Below are positions 1-9,306 of a stretch of DNA of 64,000 nucleotides, one piece after another. Position 1 is the stretch's first letter. Every line of letters starts with the position of its first letter. The translations under genes were made by a program, and so were the position numbers. The stretch is from assembly GCA_963741385.1 (NCBI GenBank), contig CAVUHO010000010.1:372001-436000 (forward strand). Direction: 5' to 3'. Origin of the DNA: Sulfomarinibacter sp963741385. Its GTDB lineage: Bacteria > Acidobacteriota > Thermoanaerobaculia > Thermoanaerobaculales > Sulfomarinibacteraceae. The notes below the pieces were generated by a model. It was not told where the DNA came from, searched no databases, and saw nothing but the letters and a program-made list of their open reading frames with translations.

Positions 1-4
1 ACGC

Positions 5-466
5 GTGAACTGCCCGTTTTGCGGACACGATGACAACCGGGTGGTCGACTCGCGCGACGTCCGCGACGGCTCCGAAGTGCGGCGCCGCCGCGAGTGCGCG
101 GCGTGCGAACGCCGCTTCACGACTTATGAACGGATCGACGAGGTACCCACGACGGTCGTCAAACGCGACGGACGCCGGGACAGTTTCGACCGCGAAAAGC
201 TGCTCAACGGACTGTTGCGCGCATGTGAGAAGCGGCCGGTCGCCCGCCGCGAATTGGTTACGATTGTCGATGCCGTGGAGAGTGAGCTCGCCTCGCGCGA
301 GGTGCGCGAGATGTCCACCGAAGAGATCGGCAATCTGGTCATCGACGAGTTGCGGCGCCTCGACCAGGTGGCTTATGTCCGTTTCGCAAGCGTGTACCGG
401 CGGTTCGAGGATGTCAGCCAGTTCATGGACGAACTCAAAAACCTGCTGAAGCAGCGAGACGACTGA
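5..466 (+). CDS. nrdR: Transcriptional repressor NrdR
   Basis: NrdR represses ribonucleotide reductase genes in response to ATP/dATP. The 153-residue length is typical for the family. The N-terminus holds a four-cysteine zinc ribbon (Cys3, Cys6, Cys31, Cys34) starting with the family signature NCPFCG. It is followed by an ATP-cone domain from about residue 49 to 139 with the conserved VVKRDGRR opening. The start is a GTG only four bases from the window edge, but the Cys-containing N-terminus matches the normal beginning of the family, so the protein is probably complete. It lies 27 bp upstream of lon on the same strand, possibly cotranscribed. No ribonucleotide reductase gene is in the window. 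Confidence 0.96.
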   Translation: MNCPFCGHDDNRVVDSRDVRDGSEVRRRRECAACERRFTTYERIDEVPTTVVKRDGRRDSFDREKLLNGLLRACEKRPVARRELVTIVDAVESELASREVREMSTEEIGNLVIDELRRLDQVAYVRFASVYRRFEDVSQFMDELKNLLKQRDD

Positions 467-493
467 TCCACGTCTGAGAAGGGGTTTGCTGAG

Positions 494-2860
494 ATGGCCG
501 AAGCGCCCGAGATCTCCGATCACATCGAGAGCCAGGAAAAGCTGAACATCCCCGACGTGTTGCCGGTCATGGCGATGCGGGATGCGGTGATGTTCCCCTT
601 TGCCATCATTCCCTTGACCGTCGGACGCGAGATCTCGGTTCGTGCTGTGGACGAGGCGCTGGCTCACGACCGGCTCATTCTGTTGCTCACCCAACGCAAC
701 CCGCGGCATGAGGCGCCGGGCCCCGAGGACCTCTTCGAAATCGGTTGTGTCGCCACCGTCATGCGCATGCTCAAACTGCCCGACGGCACCGTGCGGATTC
801 TTGTCCAGGGCCTGTCACGGGCCAAGGTGGACTATTTCAGCCGCACCGATCCCTACTTCGAGGCTCGGCTCACGCGTCTCGAAGAGCCCGCCACCGGACC
901 GGCGGACCTCGAGGCCGAGGCCTTCGTCCGGTCGATCCGCCAGGGGCTTGAGCGGGTCAGCACGATCGGCCGCCAGATCTCGCCCGAAGTGCTGCTGATC
1001 ACTTCGACGCTCGAGGACCCCCTGCGTCTCGCCGATCTCGCGGCGTCCAACCTCGGCCTCGAGGTGGCTGATGCGCAACAGGTACTGGAAACAATCGACG
1101 TGATGCCGAGGCTGCGCCGGGTCCACGAGCTCCTCGAGCGCGAGATCGCGCTGGCCGAGATGCAGCAGCAGCTGTCGTCCCAGGTCCGCGGAGAGATCGA
1201 CCGCAACCAGCGCGAATTCTTCCTCCGCCAACAGCTGCGGGCCATCCAGCAGGAGCTGGGAGAGGCCGACGACCTCGAGAGCGAGATGGCGGAATACCGG
1301 GAAAAGGCGGCTGCGATCGGCCTCTCGGATGAGGCCAGTGAGGCCGTGACCCGGCAGCTCAAGCGGCTGGCGACCATGCACCCCGAGAGCGCCGAGTCAT
1401 CGGTGCTGCGGACCTGGCTCGACTGGATGACGACGCTGCCGTGGAGCAAAGTCACCGACGACAACCTCGACATCACCGCAGCGCGCGCCATCCTCGATGA
1501 GGACCACTACGACCTGGAAAAGGTCAAACAACGGATCCTCGAGTTTCTGGCGGTGCGGCAGCTCCGGCCCGAGGGCAAGGGACCAATCCTGTGTTTCGTC
1601 GGACCGCCCGGCGTCGGCAAAACGTCGCTCGGTCGCTCCATCGCCAGAGCGCTGGGCCGTGAGTTCGTGCGGTCGTCGCTGGGTGGGGTCCGGGACGAGG
1701 CCGAGATCCGGGGTCACCGGCGGACCTACGTCGGCGCGCTGCCCGGACGCATCATTCAGGGGCTGTCGCAGGCCGGCAGCTCGAACCCGGTCTTCATGCT
1801 CGACGAGGTGGACAAGCTCGGCGCCGATGTCCGCGGCGACCCGTCGTCAGCTCTCCTCGAGGTCCTGGATCCCCAACAGAACGACTCCTTTCGCGACCAC
1901 TACCTGGGGGTGGTGTACGACCTCTCGAAGGTGCTCTTTATCGCCACCGGCAACGTCACCGAGACCATCCAACCGGCGTTTCTCGACCGCATGGAGGTGA
2001 TCCGGCTGTCGGGATACACCGAGGAGGAAAAGCTCGAGATCGCCCACCGCCACCTGATCCCACGTCAGGTGGAGGAAAACGGTCTTGCCGGCCACGGCCT
2101 CGACTTCTCGACGGCAGCGCTCAGCCGGTTGATCGGCGGCTACACGCGCGAGGCCGGCCTGCGCAACCTCGAACGCGAGATCGGTTCGGTCTGCCGCAAG
2201 GTGGCGGTGCAGGTGGCCGAAAAACGCCGGGCCGCCCATCGCATCACCCCGGCCACCGTCGAGCGTCTCCTCGGTCCGCCGAAATTCCTCGACGAACACC
2301 CGTTGCAGGCCGATCGCATCGGCGTCGCGACCGGACTCGCCTACACCGCGGTCGGCGGCGAGGTCCTGCTCGTGGAGGCGATCCCCCTCCAGGGCAAGGG
2401 CGATCTCACCCTGACCGGTTCGCTCGGTGACGTCATGAAGGAGTCGGCGGCGGCCGCGTTGTCGATCGCGAAGGCCCAGTCGAAAGCGCTCGACATCGCC
2501 GACGGTTGGTTTGACGGACACTCGCTGCACGTCCACGTGCCGGCGGGCGGCATCCCCAAGGACGGGCCCTCGGCCGGCGTCACCCTCCTCGCGGCCATCG
2601 TCTCGGCAGCGAGCGGACGGCCGGTCCGCCACGACCTCGCCATGACCGGCGAGATCACCTTGCGCGGCGACATCCTGCCGATTGGCGGCGTCAAGGAGAA
2701 GGTACTGGCGGCTCTCCGAGCCGGAATTCCGGAGGTCCTGATGCCCGCGGAGAACGAACGCGACCTGCAGGACCTGCCGCCCTCAGCCCGTCGCAAGCTC
2801 CGCTTCCTCTTCGTCCACACCGTCGACGAGGTGCTCGCGGCGGCGCTGCGGGCGCCTTGA
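494..2860 (+). CDS. lon: ATP-dependent protease Lon
   Basis: Lon degrades damaged and regulatory proteins in the cytosol. The 788 residues show the standard three parts: an N-terminal substrate domain (about 20-215), an AAA+ module with Walker A GPPGVGKTS near residue 370, and a C-terminal protease domain. The serine-lysine dyad is visible as the Ser in KDGPSAG (about residue 693) and the Lys in GGVKEK (about residue 736). The length equals that of ordinary LonA. The ATG start is preceded by a purine-rich AGAAGGGG stretch. The stop codon is itself part of a seven-base tandem repeat that begins at 2857. Confidence 0.97.
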   Translation: MAEAPEISDHIESQEKLNIPDVLPVMAMRDAVMFPFAIIPLTVGREISVRAVDEALAHDRLILLLTQRNPRHEAPGPEDLFEIGCVATVMRMLKLPDGTVRILVQGLSRAKVDYFSRTDPYFEARLTRLEEPATGPADLEAEAFVRSIRQGLERVSTIGRQISPEVLLITSTLEDPLRLADLAASNLGLEVADAQQVLETIDVMPRLRRVHELLEREIALAEMQQQLSSQVRGEIDRNQREFFLRQQLRAIQQELGEADDLESEMAEYREKAAAIGLSDEASEAVTRQLKRLATMHPESAESSVLRTWLDWMTTLPWSKVTDDNLDITAARAILDEDHYDLEKVKQRILEFLAVRQLRPEGKGPILCFVGPPGVGKTSLGRSIARALGREFVRSSLGGVRDEAEIRGHRRTYVGALPGRIIQGLSQAGSSNPVFMLDEVDKLGADVRGDPSSALLEVLDPQQNDSFRDHYLGVVYDLSKVLFIATGNVTETIQPAFLDRMEVIRLSGYTEEEKLEIAHRHLIPRQVEENGLAGHGLDFSTAALSRLIGGYTREAGLRNLEREIGSVCRKVAVQVAEKRRAAHRITPATVERLLGPPKFLDEHPLQADRIGVATGLAYTAVGGEVLLVEAIPLQGKGDLTLTGSLGDVMKESAAAALSIAKAQSKALDIADGWFDGHSLHVHVPAGGIPKDGPSAGVTLLAAIVSAASGRPVRHDLAMTGEITLRGDILPIGGVKEKVLAALRAGIPEVLMPAENERDLQDLPPSARRKLRFLFVHTVDEVLAAALRAP

Positions 2861-2881
2861 GGCTTGAGGCTTGAGGCTTGA
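2857..2881. repeat. Heptamer tandem repeat (TTGAGGC)
   Basis: Three full copies plus a partial copy of the seven-base unit TTGAGGC start inside the lon stop codon. On the other strand the unit reads AAGCCTC, which resembles the AATTCCG, AAATCCG and AATTCCT units found at other intergenic sites in the window. All of them have the same period of seven. Confidence 0.85.
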
Positions 2882-3063
2882 CGGCGATGGTCGCCGCGCC
2901 GTCCGCGTTCACCGGACGTCTCTGACGATTTTGCGATTGCCTGGTCTCGACACGAGCGAGTGATTCGGGCGCAAACATCGTCAGAGTGGGCACTCACGGG
3001 CAATGCGGATCGGAGCATCGGGATGATCACGTCGGAATACCCTCTCCCGAAGCGCAACCCTCG

Positions 3064-3165
3064 TGCGGCGGAGGTGGAATTTCAATATTGTTGGAAGCAC
3101 GACGATCCACGTCGCCAGGGCGAATCGAACCAACAATGTTGAAGGTGGCTCCTCCCGGGGAGCGC
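3064..3165. repeat. Palindromic interspersed element, copy 1
   Basis: About 102 bp with imperfect inverted ends. The left arm GGAGGTGG...TTGTTGG (3070-3094) pairs with the right arm CCAACAATG...GGCTCCTCC (3130-3154) around a spacer of about 35 bp. A second copy of the same length, with the same arms and a diverged spacer, lies at 13464-13565. It has no coding capacity, so it resembles a MITE- or REP-type element. The rest of the 357-bp gap between lon and the epimerase gene (2861-3217) shows no gene. Confidence 0.7.
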
Positions 3166-3176
3166 GTGGTGAACGC

Positions 3177-3196
3177 CGGGCACTCTCGACTGCCCG
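3177..3196. terminator. Possible hairpin between convergent genes
   Basis: A perfect six-base stem (CGGGCA / TGCCCG) with an eight-base loop lies between the 3' ends of lon and the epimerase gene. There is no T-run on either side, so a terminator role is only suggested by its position. Confidence 0.3.
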
Positions 3197-3217
3197 ATAC
3201 CGCAGCGGGTGGCGCCC

Positions 3218-4153
<936 letters not shown>

Positions 4154-4218
4154 GTCGCCTCCGCATGATCCGACTGTGCTTGCTGTCAGGATGTGTTTAC
4201 TGGGCAATCACCGGACAA

Positions 4219-5514
4219 TCATACCTCGTCGACCGTCCCGAGAATGAGCCGTGGGGGCGCAACCGCGTCGGGGCCGATGAGCAGGGCCTTGCGGATGCGT
4301 TCGACCATCTGCGGTTGATCGATCGCGCGCGTGCCCACGAGCAGGGTCGCCAGGGGTTGGTTTCGTTCAACCCGGTCACCGATCCGCGCGTGAACCACCA
4401 CGCCGGCGCCGTGCGCGATCTCCTCTTCCACCCAACGCCGGCCGGCGCCCACCGCCACCGCCACCCTTCCCAGTTCCTCGCCGTCACAACCCACCACGAA
4501 ACCACCGGTCGCCGCCGTCACGTCCACCGAGGCAACAGGTTTCGCGAGCCGGTCGGGGTCGGGATCGCCGCCGTGGGCGATGACCATCCGCCGCCAGGCG
4601 TCGAGGGCCGATCCATCAGCGAGCGCCGCAACGAGGGCCGACTCTGCCTCCGCCGGGTCCCAGTCACGAAGCGTCATCGCCTCACGCGACAGACTGATCG
4701 TCACCTCACGCAACAGGCGATCCCCGCCGCCGCCGAGCACCGCCACCGCCTCATGCACCTCGCACGCGGTCCCCAACGCAGGCCCCAACGGCTGGTTCAT
4801 GTCCGTGATCACGGCCTGACAGCGGACGCCGCTGTCGACCGCCACCTGGCGAAGGGCCGCCGCCAGCTCGCGCGCGTCGTCGATCGTCTTTCGGAAGGCC
4901 CCCGAACCGCACTTCACGTCGAGAATCAGGGTCCCGACCCCGAGGGCGAGTTTCTTCGACATGATCGAGGCCACGATCAGGGGCAGCGACGGCACGGTGC
5001 CGGTAACGTCGCGCAGCGCGTACAGGGTGCGGTCGGCGGGCGCCACATCGTCCGTCTGGGCGATGATCGCCGCGCCGCAGGCGTCCAGAAGGTCCAGGAT
5101 TTCGCCTCTGTTGCGGCTGGAATTCCACCCCGGGATGGCGTCGAGCTTGTCGAGGGTCCCTTGCGTGTGGCCGAGGCCGCGGCCGGCCATCATCGCCACC
5201 GGGACGCCGACCGCGCTCAGGAGGGGCGCCAGGATCAGGGAAACCGTGTCGCCGACTCCGCCCGTCGAGTGCTTGTCGACCACCTCGGGTCGATCCGCCG
5301 CCAGATCCCAGGCCTCGCCGGATCGTAGCATCTCGTCGGTGAGACAGCGGGTCTCGTCTCCGTTCATGCCGCGGCAACAGATGGCCATCAGCATCGCGGC
5401 CAGCTGTTCGCGGGGCAGCGAGCCGTCGGTCGCACCGCGGACGAACTCCGCGATCTGGTCGCGATCCAGGGCCTCTCCGTCTCGTTTGGCCGCGACCGCC
5501 TCGACGAAGCCCAT
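4219..5514 (-). CDS. deoA: Pyrimidine-nucleoside (thymidine) phosphorylase
   Basis: Cleaves thymidine, deoxyuridine or uridine with phosphate to the free base and a sugar 1-phosphate in pyrimidine salvage. The 431-residue length fits the nucleoside phosphorylase-II family. The phosphate-binding signature KHSTGGVGDTVSL is near residue 80, followed by MMAGRGLGHTQGTLDKL. The central SKKLALG and KCGSGAF motifs are intact, and a C-terminal PYNP domain starts near residue 340. Only six bases separate its start from the stop of the upstream TPR gene, so the two are probably cotranscribed. Whether it prefers thymidine or is a broad pyrimidine phosphorylase cannot be told from sequence. Confidence 0.94.
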   Translation of the reverse strand: MGFVEAVAAKRDGEALDRDQIAEFVRGATDGSLPREQLAAMLMAICCRGMNGDETRCLTDEMLRSGEAWDLAADRPEVVDKHSTGGVGDTVSLILAPLLSAVGVPVAMMAGRGLGHTQGTLDKLDAIPGWNSSRNRGEILDLLDACGAAIIAQTDDVAPADRTLYALRDVTGTVPSLPLIVASIMSKKLALGVGTLILDVKCGSGAFRKTIDDARELAAALRQVAVDSGVRCQAVITDMNQPLGPALGTACEVHEAVAVLGGGGDRLLREVTISLSREAMTLRDWDPAEAESALVAALADGSALDAWRRMVIAHGGDPDPDRLAKPVASVDVTAATGGFVVGCDGEELGRVAVAVGAGRRWVEEEIAHGAGVVVHARIGDRVERNQPLATLLVGTRAIDQPQMVERIRKALLIGPDAVAPPRLILGTVDEV

Positions 5515-5520
5515 CAGCCC

Positions 5521-6213
5521 TCAGCCGAGCTCGCTGAGCTTGAGCCGGGCGTTCATGAGGTACGGCGACTCGGGGAACTCCTCGACCAGCCGCTCGAAGT
5601 AAATCCGGGCGCGGTCCGGTTCGCCGGAGGTGACAAAGACCTCGCCCAACTTGTAGAGCGCGGCGTCGCGAGGCAGACCGCCGTTCTGACCGACGATCAT
5701 GGCCTCGAGTTCACCGGCAACCTCCGCGACCTGGCCCGAGGCGAGGCGGAGGTTGATCAGATCGAGCGTGGCCAGGCGACCGATCACGTCGTTGCCGCGT
5801 TTCTGGGAAAGTTCGACAAAGGCCGAACGAGCCTCGTCCGCCTGACCCCGGCTCAGAGCGATCCGCGCCAGATAGAGCCTCGCCATATCGGCCTGGTCGG
5901 AACGGCCGTAGCTCTCCACGACCTGCTGGAACTCGGCCTGGGCGGCATCGACGTCACCCGCCGGCACCAGGGACCCGGCAGCCGCGTCGCCCTCGAAGGT
6001 CTGCACCGCGTGGAAGAGGAGGAGCGAGGCATCGTCGGTCCGCGACCCCAGCCAGGCGTTGACACCCCACCACACCACCGCGGCCGCACACACCGCCCCG
6101 ATCGCGGCCATCAGTAGCCGGCGGTTGTCGGTGACCCAGTGAAATATCCGTTCCGCCCCGGAAACGAACTCGTCATCTTGTTTCAGTTGTTTACGGGTAA
6201 TCCGTCGTCCCAT
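5521..6213 (-). CDS. YfgM-like tetratricopeptide membrane protein
   Basis: A 230-residue protein with a short charged cytoplasmic N-terminus, one membrane span at about residues 33-52 (LLMAAIGAVCAAAVVWWGV) and a periplasmic helical repeat region with TPR character. Examples are the YLARIALSRGQADEARSAF block and the last repeat LGEVFVTSGEPDRARIYFERL. This layout matches the YfgM/TPR_21 family, in which YfgM works with SecYEG and periplasmic chaperones. The start has GAGGATCTG upstream. It is the first gene of a likely TPR-deoA transcription unit. The family assignment rests on architecture and is tentative. Confidence 0.6.
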   Translation of the reverse strand: MGRRITRKQLKQDDEFVSGAERIFHWVTDNRRLLMAAIGAVCAAAVVWWGVNAWLGSRTDDASLLLFHAVQTFEGDAAAGSLVPAGDVDAAQAEFQQVVESYGRSDQADMARLYLARIALSRGQADEARSAFVELSQKRGNDVIGRLATLDLINLRLASGQVAEVAGELEAMIVGQNGGLPRDAALYKLGEVFVTSGEPDRARIYFERLVEEFPESPYLMNARLKLSELG

Positions 6214-6342
6214 TCAGATCCTCCTACGGCGGCGCGACCGAACTGTCCGCACACCCACCGCCCCATGGCACGCACAGGGGCTCCAACTCTAGGTGGACAC
6301 CGTCATTGTGTCAACGTCGGGCGCCCTCACCCGGCGGCGGTC

Positions 6343-7227
6343 TCAGTCGATACCGGCGCTCTCAGCTGCGACAGGCGGCGTCAACTGGTACTGCTGCAGC
6401 AGCAAAAAGGCGTCATCCGCCGTCAGGTCGAGGCCGAGCGGGGTCACCGTGACCCAGCCGTCGCTCATGGCGTGGGAGTCACCGCCCGGCTCGGTTTCGA
6501 GCGGCGGTTTCCACCGGCTGCTGTACCAGCGGGTGCCGTCCGAGTCGACTCTTGCGAGCACGTATCGCGCCTCCTCCGACGGGTCGAGCCCCATCCTGGT
6601 CACCCGATAACCGCCGATATGGTCCGGGTCGATCGGTACGTTGACGTTGAGGTAGACGGCGGTCGGCAGCCCGTCGACCCGCACCGCGTCGATCACCGGT
6701 TTCGCCCATCGGGCCGCGGCGGCAAAATCCGGCTTGGGATCCGACCAGTCAAGTTGCAGCGACACCGCCACCGCCGGGATGCCGGCCAGCGCGCCCTCAC
6801 GGGCCACCGCGACGGTCCCCGAGGTCCAGGCTCCGAGACCGTCGTTTTCGCCGCGGTTGATGCCCGACACGATGAGATCCGGTGGGTCATCCACCAGCAG
6901 CGCGGTGAGACCGATCCGCGCCACCGTCGCGGGGGTGGCATCGACCGACCATGCCGTGCATCCAGCCACCGGGGCGTGTTCGGTCACCTCGATCTCGGTG
7001 CGGGTCACCAGACTATGTCCGGACACGCTCTGCTGGAATGTGGGCGCCACCACCGTCACCCGGTATGCGGGGTCCGCAGCCAGGATCGCGACAATCGCCT
7101 CGAGCCCGGGCGCATCGATACCGTCGTCGTTGCCAACCATGACGTGAACCGGCTCGGCGGCCCCAGCGACGGCGGCGAGAACCAGCAACGTGCTGAAGAA
7201 AATTGCGACCTTTTGATGAGCTTTCAT
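6343..7227 (-). CDS. surE: SurE-family 5'/3'-nucleotidase with signal peptide
   Basis: A survival protein E-type phosphatase that hydrolyses nucleoside monophosphates. The metal-binding N-terminal motif GNDDGIDAPG and the SGINRGEN motif are both present, so the active site looks intact. It is unusual in having a clear signal peptide before the catalytic domain (KVAIFFSTLLVLAAVAGAAEP), which predicts export, whereas classical SurE is cytosolic. The ATG at 7227 is chosen because GGAGGTG sits just upstream; the reading frame extends further but without a ribosome-binding site. The mature part is about 270 residues, near the usual 250-270. It may scavenge extracellular nucleotides together with the downstream pyrimidine phosphorylase. 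Confidence 0.9.
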   Translation of the reverse strand: MKAHQKVAIFFSTLLVLAAVAGAAEPVHVMVGNDDGIDAPGLEAIVAILAADPAYRVTVVAPTFQQSVSGHSLVTRTEIEVTEHAPVAGCTAWSVDATPATVARIGLTALLVDDPPDLIVSGINRGENDGLGAWTSGTVAVAREGALAGIPAVAVSLQLDWSDPKPDFAAAARWAKPVIDAVRVDGLPTAVYLNVNVPIDPDHIGGYRVTRMGLDPSEEARYVLARVDSDGTRWYSSRWKPPLETEPGGDSHAMSDGWVTVTPLGLDLTADDAFLLLQQYQLTPPVAAESAGID

Positions 7228-7440
7228 CACACCTCCAACGGGTCGACCGGAGTTTAGCATCTGAGTCGGCTTGGGCAGTTTCAGAGGCATTCGGGGTTCC
7301 ATGATTCTCTGAACGTCGTTTCCGAGAGGAGCCGGGCACGCCGGCCCGTTGGACGGGCCGGGAGCCAGGCATCTCCGCCGCACGCGGTCCCAGCCGCCCT
7401 GAGCACCCGATACGTTGAGTGTCGGAGGGGGGTCGGGTGG

Positions 7441-7490
<50 letters not shown>

Positions 7491-7533
7491 GCCGTCAGTG
7501 GCCGCGTTACACTTTCCGACGGAGGCATCTGCC

Positions 7534-7656
7534 ATGGAACACTTCACCCTCAGCCTGGGCGCCCACCTCCTGCTGTGGGTGTTCCCGCTGGTCCTCACCG
7601 TCGTCGTGTTGGTCGAGAACACTCTCGACGGCCCGACGCGGGAGCCGCGGCGATGA
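7534..7656 (+). CDS. Small membrane protein coupled to the SSS symporter
   Basis: A 40-residue frame beginning MEHFTLSLGAHLLLW, preceded by GGAGGCATCTGCC, which is a good ribosome-binding site. Residues 8-28 form one hydrophobic span, followed by a short charged tail. Its stop overlaps the symporter start as ATGA, which implies translational coupling. Tiny one-span proteins encoded immediately before sodium:solute symporters are a recurring arrangement and may be stabilising subunits. That role is inferred here only from position and topology. Confidence 0.7.
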   Translation: MEHFTLSLGAHLLLWVFPLVLTVVVLVENTLDGPTREPRR

Positions 7657-9306
7657 CCCCCGTCGACACCTCTACCGTGACGACCGTCGCGGTGGTGATG
7701 GTCTTCTACCTCGGCGTCCTGCTCTTCATCGGCTGGCGGGCCGCACGACGAACCCACGGCGGGGAGGACTTCCACCTCGCCGGGCGGTCGCTCGGCGCCT
7801 GGTCGGCAGGGATCTCCTCCACCGCCAGCTCCGAATCGGGGTGGGTCACCCTGGGCGCGGTGGGCATGACCTTCACGCTACGGCGTCTCCGGGCTGTGGT
7901 ACGCCCCGGGGTGTCTGCTCGGCTATCTGGTCAACGTCTATGTGGTGGCGCCGCGGCTGCGGCCGCTGTCCGCAACCCACGGCTCGGTCACCCTCACCGA
8001 TGTCATCACCCGCCGTTGGGGCGACCCGCACAACGTCCTCAGGGTCACGGCCACGACCATCATCCTGGTCTGCATGATGGGTTACGTCGCAGCGCAGATG
8101 ACCGCCGCCGGCAAGGCCTTTTCCTCTTCCCTCGGCCTCGAGGGTCGGACCGGCTACCTGCTCGGGGTTGTTATCGGGGCCGTTGTGATCACCCTCGTCA
8201 CCTCCCTCGGCGGTTTTCGCGCCGTCGCCTGGACCGACCTCTTCCAGGGGCTCCTGGTGGCCGGCGCCCTGATCGCCCTGCCGTTGTACGCGGTCGCGCG
8301 CCTCGGCGGCTTCGGTGCCCTGATCCAGGGTCTGGGTTCGATCAGCCCGGACCTTCTGACGGCCAGCGGCGACCGCGTCGGCCCCGCCCTCTGGGGCTTC
8401 GTCATCGGCCAGCTCGGGATCGGTCTCGGTTATCCCGGCATGCCCCACGTCATCACGCGGTACATGGCGGCGCGGGACGACCGCGAGATTCAACGTCTGC
8501 AGGTGATCGCGATGCTGTGGGGCGTGGCGGTGTTCTACGGGGCCGGCGTCGTCGGACTGGTGGGCCGGGTGATGTTGCCGAACCTCGCCGACGGCGAGCA
8601 GGCATTGATGGCGATCGCACTGAAGCTGGTCCATCCGGTGCTGGCCGGAGTGCTGCTCGCGGCCGTGATCTCGGCCATCCTGTCGACCGTTTCATCGCAG
8701 CTGCTGGTTGCCGCATCGGCGGTGTCCTACGACGTCGTCGAGGAGACCCTGGGCAGGGCGCGAGACGATCGCCGCAGCCTGATGCTGGGACGGATCACAG
8801 TGGTGGTGGTCGGCCTGATCGGCATCCTGGTGGCGCTGACCGGGGTGCGGTTGGTGTTCTGGTTCGTGCTGTTCGCGTGGTCGGGGCTCGGCGCAGCGTT
8901 CGCACCGCTGATCCTGCTCGCTCTCACCAAACGAGCCGTCAACCGCCACGGGGCGCTGGCGGCCATGCTCACCGGAGCCGGTGTGACCGTCATCTGGAAC
9001 CTCGGCCGCGACCCGGTGGCGAACGCCGCCGCCTTTTCAAGATCGTGGTGGATCGCCCTGCTGGCAGCCACCGGAATCCTCATCGTCGGCGAGGCGTCGC
9101 GCGCGTTCGCGCCGGCCGACCGGGTCGCGGTGGTGGCTGCGGCCGGGCTGATCGCGCTTTCGTGGTGGCTGGTCCAGCAGTGGGGGCTCGACAACCTCTA
9201 CGAGTTGGTGCCGGCGTTCTTCATGGCCGGTTTCGCCGCCCTCGCCGTTTCGGCCATCACGCACACTGCTATCGCGGAGGCGGAGTCATCCCGAAGGACA
9301 ACCTGA
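7653..9306 (+). CDS. Sodium:solute symporter (SSS family), frameshifted
   Basis: A multi-span secondary transporter. The first frame gives MTPVDTSTVTTVAVVMVFYLGVLLFIGW and the family motif GRSLGAWSAGISSTASSESGW. After codon ACG at 7875-7877 the frame fails, but reading resumes one base later as TYGVSGLWYAPG and continues to 9306. An extra C at about 7878 would explain this. The restored protein is about 550 residues and otherwise looks complete, including LLAAVISAILSTVSSQLLVAAS near the substrate-site helix. The indel may be a sequencing error or a recent null mutation. The substrate is unknown; the closest-looking relatives are PutP/PanF-type carriers. Its 3' end overlaps the convergent aminotransferase gene by 38 bp. 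Confidence 0.8.

Noticed and set aside
7860..7945. Programmed frameshifting in the symporter gene
   Set aside because: No slippery sequence or clear downstream structure was seen; a simple indel is more likely.
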